Below are positions 4,610 to 9,945 of a DNA stretch of 11,814 nucleotides, piece after piece. Numbering within the stretch: position 1 is the first letter of the stretch; every line of letters begins with the position of its first letter. Source of the DNA: CAYIBD01 sp964361655 (lineage in GTDB: Bacteria > Patescibacteriota > Minisyncoccia > Sungbacterales > SURF-37). Made by a program: the position numbers and the translations under genes. The notes beneath the pieces are model-generated. The model saw nothing but the letters and a program-made list of their open reading frames with translations. It ran no database searches and had not been told where the DNA came from. The stretch covers positions 1 to 11,814 of the forward strand of contig CAYIBD010000021.1 in NCBI GenBank assembly GCA_964361655.1. Reading direction: 5' to 3'.

Positions 4610-6055
4610 ATGGTTCCATTGACTGCGTTTCGCAAAATCACCGACTACCTCTGGGAGATCCCGAAGTCCTTCAGGGCTGATATGAGGGTGCCGGCGCGGG
4701 TCTATGCCACGAAGGATATGCTCGAGGAGGCCAGCCGCGATTCCTCTTTTGATCAGCTGGTGAACCTGGCCACGATTCCTGGAGTCCAGAGGTACTCACT
4801 AGCAATGCCAGATGTTCATGAGGGCTACGGAGCGCCCGTGGGCGGAGTGTTCGCAACCGATGTCCAATCTGGACTCATTTCTCCCGGCGCAATCGGTTAT
4901 GACATCAACTGCGGGGTGAGATTACTCCGCTCGAATCTAACCTACGAGGAGGCAAGACCGAAGCTCGGAGACCTCGGCACGGCCATTTTCCGCGAAGTGC
5001 CATCGGGCGTGGGCCGCGGCGGGCGGCTGAAGCTTGTTGGCCGCGATCTTGATCTTGTGCTTGAAAAAGGCGCTCGGCGAATGGTTGAACTAGGCAATGG
5101 TGGGCCAAGCGACCTTGAGCATCTCGAATCCGGCGGCGCGCTTGCGGGCGCTGATGCTGCCAAAGTTTCGCAAACCGCAAAAAAGCGCGGGGCCGACCAG
5201 CTCGGCACCATGGGCGCTGGCAACCATTTCGTGGAGGTGCAGGCCGTGGACGAGATTTTCTATCCTGAAGCCGCAGACAAGCTCGGTTTATTCAAAGACC
5301 AGGTGGCGGTGATGATTCACACCGGATCCCGCGGGCTCGGGCATCAAGTGGCTACGGACTACATTCGCACCATGCTCGGCGTGATGCCAAAGTATGGCAT
5401 TTCGCTTCCGGATCGCGAACTGGCTGGCGCGCCGTTTTCATCGCCGGAGGGCCAAAGCTATTTCGCGGCCATGGCCGCAGGCGCGAACTTTGCCTGGGCC
5501 AACCGCCAGCTTATTACCGCTGAAGTGCGAGAGGCATTCCAGCGAGTATTTGGCGAGAAGGGCAGAGGTATCGAGATTGTGTATGACGTGGCGCATAACA
5601 TTGGCAAGATCGAGGAGTATGAAATTGATGGCAAGAAGAAGCGGTTGCTCGTGCACCGGAAGGGCGCGACGCGCTCCTTTGGTTCAGGGCATCCAGAAAT
5701 TCACGAATCCTATCGCGCCATTGGCCAGCCGGTGCTGATCCCCGGCTCCATGGGTACGGCATCTTACGTTTTGGTTGGTACGGGCAGAGCCATAGAGGAA
5801 TCGTTTGGCACCTCTTGCCACGGCGCCGGCCGCAGAATGAGCCGCCATGCCGCCAAGCGCCAAGTCCATGGCCAGACACTGAAACAAGAACTCGAGCAAC
5901 AGGGGATCGTGGTCCGCTCCGGCTCAATGTCGGGTCTGGCTGAAGAGGCGCCCCTTGCCTACAAGGACGTGGATGAGGTCGTGGAGGTGGTGCATCGGGC
6001 CGGGATTGCGAAGAAAGTGGCGCGGGTGCGGCCGATTGCCGTGATCAAAGGATGA
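4610..6055 (+). CDS. rtcB: RNA-splicing ligase RtcB
   Basis: A 481-residue GTP- and Mn-dependent ligase joining RNA 2',3'-cyclic phosphate (or 3'-phosphate) ends to 5'-OH ends. From family knowledge the metal and active-site residues are all in place: Asp98 and Cys101 in GYDINC, Asn205-His206 in GAGNHF, His237 in HTGSRG, His329 in DVAHNI, and the guanylylated His404 in CHGAGR. HRKGATR and GSMGTASYVL are also present. Length and sequence style resemble the archaeal (Pyrococcus) enzyme, with MPDVHEGYG where that enzyme has MPDGHQGYG. The gene lies 36 bases after the methyltransferase. That gap has a possible -10 (CATAAT, 4592-4597) and no Shine-Dalgarno site, so some independent transcription is possible. 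A small hairpin, AGGATG/CATCCT (6049-6064), spans the stop. Confidence 0.97.
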   Translation: MVPLTAFRKITDYLWEIPKSFRADMRVPARVYATKDMLEEASRDSSFDQLVNLATIPGVQRYSLAMPDVHEGYGAPVGGVFATDVQSGLISPGAIGYDINCGVRLLRSNLTYEEARPKLGDLGTAIFREVPSGVGRGGRLKLVGRDLDLVLEKGARRMVELGNGGPSDLEHLESGGALAGADAAKVSQTAKKRGADQLGTMGAGNHFVEVQAVDEIFYPEAADKLGLFKDQVAVMIHTGSRGLGHQVATDYIRTMLGVMPKYGISLPDRELAGAPFSSPEGQSYFAAMAAGANFAWANRQLITAEVREAFQRVFGEKGRGIEIVYDVAHNIGKIEEYEIDGKKKRLLVHRKGATRSFGSGHPEIHESYRAIGQPVLIPGSMGTASYVLVGTGRAIEESFGTSCHGAGRRMSRHAAKRQVHGQTLKQELEQQGIVVRSGSMSGLAEEAPLAYKDVDEVVEVVHRAGIAKKVARVRPIAVIKG

Positions 6056-6306
6056 TGCCATCCTCGTCGGATTCTTAGCTTGGCCGATGCGAAAGGTCGG
6101 CATGCTCCAGGCGCCGATCTCGCACCAGGGGTTAAGGCCGTTATATTTCAGGCCGTTTGAATCCCGGCATTTGGCGTCTCCCATCGGATGGGCGTCGTTC
6201 GAGCGCCCCCGCTCGCTCGCCGCCGCACGGCAGCCAGCGGCAGAACGTCTCAGGTGGCTTCGGGTATTTTCGGGCCTGCTAGAGGTCTGCTAAAGGCTAT
6301 AGGCGT

Positions 6307-6348
6307 CTTAAGATCTACTGTCCGATCGGAGAGTAAACATTAAGATTG
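6307..6348 (+). repeat. diverged 42-base direct repeat, left copy
   Basis: By eye, 30 of 42 bases match 6978-7019 without gaps. The core is TCTTAA, two variable bases, TCTACTG, three bases, GATCGG (20 of 24 matching). It lies beyond the 3' end and terminator of the Cas2-like gene, in the same orientation as the copy covering that gene's promoter. Confidence 0.55.
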
Positions 6349-6364
6349 AATATGATTCATTGCT

Positions 6365-6393
6365 AAAAATGTGCAACCACGAGTTGCGTGCAC
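6365..6393 (-). terminator. probable terminator of the Cas2-like gene
   Basis: Read on the minus strand, GTGCAC then GCAAC, a five-base loop, GTTGCAC and ATTTTTAG form a hairpin with a T-run. It lies about 16 bases after the minus-strand stop codon. The stem is interrupted by a bulge. Confidence 0.5.
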
Positions 6394-6408
6394 CGTAGCG
6401 AGGCCGGT

Positions 6409-6969
6409 TTACGCTTCGATAATCGTGCCGGCAGATTTTACTTCGAGAATGTGCACCTTGCCACGAAGGTTGAGGGCATCGAGGCTCGCGATAAAGTCAG
6501 TCGGAAGCGGCGTTTGTCCGATCCATACGCTTTTCTGGAGTGCTCGGTAGCCAAGAGCGATAAGTTCTCCGCGAAGCCAGCGGCGTTTGGCTTGTTCGCG
6601 TTCGGGAATATCGAAGCATACTAATCGGTGTCTGCCGTCAGGATGCGGAGGTCCACTGCCTCCGGCCGCGGCGGCGGTGCGCCCGGCTGGCGTGATGCGC
6701 CAGTAATGCCGGCCGGCATGGGTTCGCCGGGCGACGAGCCCTTGGACACGGAGTTGCGAGAGAATCGTGGAGAAGGTAGCCGGCTTGAATTCGTATGATG
6801 CATCGAGGCCGAGGATGGTCCGCCACAGCCGCGCTTCGGGGTATTTTGCCGGGAAAAAGCTGCCGATGAAGATCTCGCCCGCTTCGGCAATTTTTTCAAG
6901 GATGAGGCTGGTGAGCGTCGGCCGCTTTGGTCGGGGGACGACGGCTTTGTACCTTCGCGCGATACCCAT
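6409..6969 (-). CDS. PaaX-like winged-helix protein with Cas2-like C-terminal domain
   Basis: A 186-residue protein. The basic N-terminus is followed by a helical region and a winged helix (about 60-95: FSTILSQLRVQGLVARR, then HYWRITPAGR), a Gly/Pro-rich linker, and a ferredoxin-like domain resembling Cas2 (115-186: RLVCFDIPE, LGYRALQKSVWIG, VHILEV). Asp120 occupies the Cas2 metal-binding aspartate position. The same two-part layout occurs in PaaX-type repressors, whose C-terminal domain is Cas2-related. No array and no cas1 are visible, so a regulator is more likely than an adaptation nuclease. The ATG is six bases after a -10, with no Shine-Dalgarno site, suggesting a leaderless message. 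Repeats around its promoter are candidate autoregulatory sites. Confidence 0.82.
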   Translation of the reverse strand: MGIARRYKAVVPRPKRPTLTSLILEKIAEAGEIFIGSFFPAKYPEARLWRTILGLDASYEFKPATFSTILSQLRVQGLVARRTHAGRHYWRITPAGRTAAAAGGSGPPHPDGRHRLVCFDIPEREQAKRRWLRGELIALGYRALQKSVWIGQTPLPTDFIASLDALNLRGKVHILEVKSAGTIIEA

Positions 6970-7004
6970 ACCATAATCTTAAAGTCTACTGCCTGATCGG
7001 TCAA
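6970..7004 (-). promoter_or_regulatory. promoter of the Cas2-like gene, leaderless
   Basis: On the minus strand, TTGACC (complement of 6999-7004), a 17-base spacer and TAAGAT (complement of 6976-6981) form a strong promoter. Six bases, TATGGT, then lead directly into the ATG (6967-6969). The copy of the 42-base repeat overlaps both elements, so a protein bound there would block transcription. Confidence 0.7.
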
Positions 7005-7019
7005 TAAAACTTAAAGTGG
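6978..7019 (+). repeat. diverged 42-base direct repeat, right copy (promoter region)
   Basis: This partner of 6307-6348 spans the -10 to -35 region of the Cas2-like gene. CTTAAAGT occurs twice here (6978-6985 and 7010-7017). An imperfect inverted copy of the TCTACTGCC element follows, GGCAGT then TAGA then CTTGAGG (7023-7043). The cluster looks like several sites for one DNA-binding protein. Confidence 0.55.
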
Positions 7020-7064
7020 CTTGGCAGTGAGTAGAACTTGAGGTGGTGTGGTAGAAATCAGAAA

Positions 7065-7115
7065 TGAAAAGGCCCGGGATGCTTGCCGCTTGCTGGCGGA
7101 AGCGCCTCCCGAGCC
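7065..7115 (-). terminator. intrinsic terminator of the 92-residue gene
   Basis: On the minus strand, GGCTCGGGA (complement of 7107-7115) pairs with TCCCGGGCC (complement of 7071-7079) in nine pairs including one G-T, with a smaller hairpin between the arms. TTTTCATTT follows. It lies just after the stop at 7127. Confidence 0.75.
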
Positions 7116-7126
7116 GTTCGGCCGGA

Positions 7127-7405
7127 CTAGCCGGGTCCGAGGTCCTCGTGGGGCGAGATGGCAATTGAGAGCTTGGACGAATGTGGCTCGTCCACGCCGG
7201 AACCTTTGATCAAGCCCCCTTTCGTCAATCGATCTAGGCAACGCTGGGTCTCTTGCGGCAGCTCAACGCCGTCGGGGTGGAGGAGTATGAGCTCGCCTTC
7301 GCGCGGGATGCAGGTGAAGGAGACGTCGTCTGCGATGAGCACGCCACAGAGAGTCTTCAGCGCTGCCGGGTTTGTAACGCAAAGCACGCGGCTCTGTTCT
7401 GCCAT
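7127..7405 (-). CDS. 92-residue protein of unknown function
   Basis: No family recognised. The start is well supported: AGGAGG sits six bases before the ATG (complement of 7403-7405), preceded by a clear promoter and followed by a terminator, so this is a monocistronic gene. The protein begins AEQSRVLCVTNPAALK and continues with a segment that looks like alternating strands and helices (GVLIADDVSFTCIPREGE, then LILLHPDGVELPQETQRC). There are four cysteines (Cys9, Cys20, Cys32, Cys56) but no CxxC motif. The C-terminal 25 residues are polar and probably flexible. There is no signal peptide or membrane segment. The neighbours, a Cas2-like regulator downstream and a divergent MFS transporter upstream, do not settle its role. 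The in-frame GTG two codons upstream is less likely because it abuts the AGGAGG. Confidence 0.72.
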   Translation of the reverse strand: MAEQSRVLCVTNPAALKTLCGVLIADDVSFTCIPREGELILLHPDGVELPQETQRCLDRLTKGGLIKGSGVDEPHSSKLSIAISPHEDLGPG

Positions 7406-7443
7406 GGTCACCCTCCTAGAACGCGGGATTTCTTCTCCATTGG

Positions 7444-7472
7444 AGCATAGGCTGCCGTGGTCGCCCGGTCAA
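7444..7472 (-). promoter_or_regulatory. promoter of the 92-residue gene
   Basis: On the minus strand, TTGACC (complement of 7467-7472), exactly 17 bases and TATGCT (complement of 7444-7449) form a good sigma-70-type promoter. The predicted leader is about 30 bases and carries the AGGAGG site. Confidence 0.72.
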
Positions 7473-7522
7473 CGTCTGCGATTTCGTGATGCCAAGATAT
7501 TAGAATAGAATAGTGGGGAGAT

Positions 7523-8848
7523 ATGGAAGATAAAAATTCTGAAAAGGGAAAAATCTTTGGCCTGTCGCCGAATGTGGTGTGGATGGGGGTGGTGAGTTTT
7601 CTGAACGACTTATCCTCGGACATGATTTTTCCCTTTATCCCGATTTTTTTGACTTCGGTTTTGGGGGCGTCGCTTACTTTCGTGGGGCTGGTCGAGGGCG
7701 TAGCCGATGCCACAGCAAGTATTTTTAAAATTGCATCCGGCTGGATCTCGGATAAGTGGCAGAAGCGAAAGCGCTTGGTAGTCATTGGCTATTCGCTCTC
7801 GGCTTTAGCTAAGCCCTTTCTCGCAGCCGCAGGCGTGCCATGGCATGTGCTTGGCGTTCGCTTCATGGATCGCGTCGGCAAGGGCACGCGCGAATCACCG
7901 CGCGACGCCTTGATCAGCTTTTCAACCGAGCGCTCAATGCTCGGCCGGGCCTTCGGGTTTCACCGCGGCATGGATACGTTGGGTGCGGCATTCGGCCCGC
8001 TGGCGGCCTTTGCGGTTTTGCCCCTCATCAGCGGCAACTACCGTACGCTCTTTTTACTCTCATTCATCGCAAGTTTCTTTGCCGTATTGATTCTGATATT
8101 TTTCGTGCGTGAGGTGAGGGCCGACGGCGCCTCGCCAAGCGCGAAGGCATTGCCGCGTCCGGTGGTTACCGATATTCGTGTAAATATTCGTGAAAATTCT
8201 GGCGAGATTCGCAATGAGTCCCAGAGGAGGCGTTTGGCCGGGCTCGGCCTGCCCTTTTTCCTTTTCCTCGGCGTGGCCACCATTGCCTCGCTCGGCAAAG
8301 CTTCGGAGGCGTTCTTGATCCTGAAAGCGTGGGAGGTCGGCGTGGCCCTCACGTTGATTCCGATTCTCTACTTCGCCTTCAACGTCACCTTCGCGCTCCT
8401 CTCCACGCCGTTCGGCGCCCTAGCCGACCGCGTGGGCAAGCGGAACACCTTTACCGCCGGGCTCCTGGTATTTGCCGCGGTCTACGTTGGGTTTGCCTTT
8501 GGCGCGACGCCGCAATCCATCTGGTTCCTCTTCATTACGTACGGTCTCTATGCCGCGCTTACCGAAGGCGTTGGTCGGGCCATAGTTGCCGGTCTCGTCG
8601 CGCCAGAAGTCCGGGCCACCGCCTTTGGGGTCTATAATGCCGCGACCGGCCTCGCACTCCTCCCGGCGAGTGTGGTTTTCGGCTACCTCAATCAACATTT
8701 TGGGAGCGGGGTGGCGTTTAGCTACGGTGCTGCTCTCGCCCTAGCTGGAGCGTTGCTCTTCGCTTTGTTGAGGAGGAAGCTCGGTAGCAACGTTACGCCC
8801 GCTTTGGTAGTTGCGGGCAGTGGCGGAGCACATGGAGGTAAGGTATAG
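7523..8848 (+). CDS. MFS transporter
   Basis: A 441-residue inner-membrane major facilitator protein with about 12 hydrophobic segments in two halves joined by a charged loop (about 193-245). The first half carries the MFS loop 2-3 signature GWISDKWQKRKR (73-84), repeated in the second half as GALADRVGKRN. The segment DRVGKGTRESPRDALI (116-131) followed by FGFHRGMDTLGAAFGP marks a bacterial subgroup annotated as putative drug or metabolite exporters. The substrate cannot be told from sequence. The start is preceded by GTGGGGAG, unusually close to the ATG, and by overlapping TAGAAT hexamers (7501-7511) that could act as -10 elements. The gene is divergent from the 92-residue gene, so their promoters share about 50 bases. 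Confidence 0.9.
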   Translation: MEDKNSEKGKIFGLSPNVVWMGVVSFLNDLSSDMIFPFIPIFLTSVLGASLTFVGLVEGVADATASIFKIASGWISDKWQKRKRLVVIGYSLSALAKPFLAAAGVPWHVLGVRFMDRVGKGTRESPRDALISFSTERSMLGRAFGFHRGMDTLGAAFGPLAAFAVLPLISGNYRTLFLLSFIASFFAVLILIFFVREVRADGASPSAKALPRPVVTDIRVNIRENSGEIRNESQRRRLAGLGLPFFLFLGVATIASLGKASEAFLILKAWEVGVALTLIPILYFAFNVTFALLSTPFGALADRVGKRNTFTAGLLVFAAVYVGFAFGATPQSIWFLFITYGLYAALTEGVGRAIVAGLVAPEVRATAFGVYNAATGLALLPASVVFGYLNQHFGSGVAFSYGAALALAGALLFALLRRKLGSNVTPALVVAGSGGAHGGKV

Positions 8849-8886
8849 TAGCCGAAGCAGATATTTCCGCTCATGAGGAGGGGATG

Positions 8887-9324
8887 ATGCCACGGCATTC
8901 GCTTCGCGAGCGCTTCGCAGCGGTGGGACGCCTCCCCGAAAAAGTGAGAGCGCTCCTCGGAAGGCGAGGGATCAGCAACTGGAGTAATCTTCTCCGAGCA
9001 CTCGCCGAGAACACTCGGCAGGTAGAGGTCGGGAAGTGCCATTGGCGCGAGCGAATTGTCAGATGTCGGGAGCCGGCGTGGTGGCGGATCATGGGCCATA
9101 GAGCGTTTACCGACACGATTCCTGCAACCACAGCTGCCACGGCGGTCTTTGACCTGAATTCCGTGCTCAAGGAGGCAGCGCTCCCATACCATGTATGGCG
9201 CGAGTGCCGTCCGGGCCAGCCGCGCCACGCTGGATTCAGAAGTGTGGCGCCCTTTCTCATCGGGCTGGTTGATATTCGCAAGCCCCTCGGACGACCTCTA
9301 GGAATCACACGGCGGGAGGGATAG
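8887..9324 (+). CDS. 145-residue protein of unknown function
   Basis: No family recognised. AGGAGG (8876-8881) precedes tandem ATGs at 8884 and 8887; the second has the better five-base spacing. A strong intrinsic terminator overlaps the stop codon, which supports a real gene on this strand. The protein is basic and rich in Arg and Trp, with no membrane segment or signal peptide. Its first half looks helical (LRERFAAVGRLPEKVRALL, then WSNLLRALAENT) and its second half mixed (ATAVFDLNSVLKEAALPYHV, then APFLIGLVDIRKPLG). It begins 38 bases after the MFS stop and may be co-transcribed with it. A 183-residue frame on the opposite strand (8871-9422) is judged a shadow because it lacks a ribosome site and has biased, low-complexity Arg/Ser composition. 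Confidence 0.62.
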   Translation: MPRHSLRERFAAVGRLPEKVRALLGRRGISNWSNLLRALAENTRQVEVGKCHWRERIVRCREPAWWRIMGHRAFTDTIPATTAATAVFDLNSVLKEAALPYHVWRECRPGQPRHAGFRSVAPFLIGLVDIRKPLGRPLGITRREG

Positions 9325-9345
9325 CACCCTACGCCGTTTCTTTTT
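9309..9345 (+). terminator. intrinsic terminator overlapping a stop codon
   Basis: ACGGCG (9309-9314) pairs with CGCCGT (9332-9337), and AGGG pairs with CCCT inside, followed by TTCTTTTTG. The hairpin begins in the last codons of the preceding gene and contains its TAG. Confidence 0.85.
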
Positions 9346-9367
9346 GTTATGTCAAGGTCAAAGTATC

Positions 9368-9418
9368 TTGCCAAAGATGCTGGTTTGACTATAATCGGAC
9401 TGAAATTATCCGAAATTA
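9368..9418 (+). promoter_or_regulatory. promoter and candidate Rrf2 operator
   Basis: TTGCCA (9368-9373), 16 bases and a consensus TATAAT (9390-9395) form a strong promoter. An imperfect dyad overlaps the -10 and start region: TCGGA (9395-9399) with TCCGA (9409-9413), extended outside by TAAT and ATTA. ATAAT/ATTAT (9391-9409) forms a second overlapping dyad. Rrf2 proteins commonly repress their own operon from such a site. The leader to the ATG at 9431 is about 30 bases. Confidence 0.65.
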
Positions 9419-9430
9419 GCATTTGAGCTC

Positions 9431-9718
9431 ATGAAAAGGAGGTTTGATTACGCTCTGGCGATCGTAGGTCATCTGAAGGCGGAGGGCGGTGATTTTGTGC
9501 CAATTGTAGGGATTGCAAGAACCCATCACCTCCCAGCGGCCTATCTTGAAAAGGTAGCCCAGGAGCTGAAGCGTGCTGGTTGGCTTGAAGCGCGAAAAGG
9601 GCCGGGCGGCGGTTACCGTGTCAGAGGAGATCGCGCCGATATCTCGGTTGAAGCGCTCATCAATTTCTATAACCCCATTTACGAACTCTGCCCGCTCCTT
9701 CGGGCCACGAAGCGATGA
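9431..9718 (+). CDS. Rrf2-family transcriptional regulator
   Basis: A 95-residue winged-helix regulator of the Rrf2 family (IscR, NsrR, CymR and RirA relatives). FDYALAIVGHL is the first helix. IARTHHLPAAYLEKVAQELKRAGWLEARKG (28-57) is the HTH and RGPGGGY-like KGPGGGYRV (56-64) is the wing. Full-length members are usually 130-160 residues and carry three clustered cysteines that hold a [2Fe-2S] cluster. This protein is short and has only Cys87 (in ELCPLL). It probably senses something other than a self-bound cluster, as CymR does through its partner enzyme, or binds a cluster in some other way. The stop overlaps the next start (ATGA, 9715-9718), and a cysteine desulfurase follows, which points to sulfur or Fe-S control. 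Confidence 0.88.
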   Translation: MKRRFDYALAIVGHLKAEGGDFVPIVGIARTHHLPAAYLEKVAQELKRAGWLEARKGPGGGYRVRGDRADISVEALINFYNPIYELCPLLRATKR

Positions 9719-9930
9719 TGCTGGACTCGACGATTATAACGAAGGCGCTCTACGGTATCGGTGCAGCAGTGCCGGCAAGCGGGCTTTACGTCTGCGTGCC
9801 GTGTGGCTATGTGCAGAACTTTGCGGCGGGTGAAATATTCCCCACTTGTCCGGCCTGCTTGGCCGGCACCGAGCTCGGCCCGGCCGGATACCAGGATGAG
9901 GGCGCGGAGTTCTGGCAATTCTTGGGTTAG
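9715..9930 (+). CDS. small zinc-ribbon / rubredoxin-like protein
   Basis: A 71-residue protein with a four-cysteine metal site: Cys27 and Cys30 in GLYVCVPCGYVQ, and Cys45 and Cys48 in FPTCPACLAGTE. The spacing suits a zinc ribbon or a rubredoxin-like iron site; the acidic, aromatic end (EGAEFWQFLG) is also rubredoxin-like. It overlaps the Rrf2 gene by ATGA and precedes the cysteine desulfurase by 15 bases, so it belongs to the same operon. It could be an electron-transfer or metal-carrying partner for sulfur mobilisation, or a zinc-structured accessory protein. The first 20 residues are hydrophobic/polar mixed and not a clear signal peptide. Confidence 0.72.
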   Translation: MMLDSTIITKALYGIGAAVPASGLYVCVPCGYVQNFAAGEIFPTCPACLAGTELGPAGYQDEGAEFWQFLG

Positions 9931-9945
9931 GGATGGGTTTTCGCC

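Larger units (their letters stand above)
6056..6408. other. 353-base gene-free region between rtcB and the Cas2-like gene
   Basis: No convincing reading frame is visible; the short ORF at 6087-6293 has no start signal or recognisable protein. The region holds the palindrome CCCATCGGATGGG (6180-6192), a hairpin CGAGCG-CCCC-CGCTCG (6200-6215), one copy of the 42-base repeat (6307-6348) and the terminator of the Cas2-like gene (6365-6393). A tRNA-like GTTTGAATCCCGGC (about 6154) does not fold into a tRNA. A structured RNA in 6100-6300 cannot be excluded. Confidence 0.5.

Noticed and set aside
5514..5927. A 137-codon minus-strand frame inside rtcB
   Set aside because: It is antisense to fully conserved RtcB motifs and is a codon-bias shadow.
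6100..6180. tRNA-like T-arm (GTTTGAATCCCGGC)
   Set aside because: The T-stem does not pair properly and no matching acceptor or anticodon arm is found upstream.
6087..6293. A 68-codon plus-strand frame after rtcB
   Set aside because: It has no ribosome site, no recognisable protein, and runs through palindromic GC-rich sequence.
6056..7130. A CRISPR array near the Cas2-like gene
   Set aside because: Only two diverged copies of a 42-base sequence exist, about 670 bases apart, with no regular spacers.
8871..9422. A 183-codon open frame on the minus strand
   Set aside because: It has no ribosome site, its composition is Arg/Ser low complexity, and the plus-strand frame has AGGAGG and a terminator.
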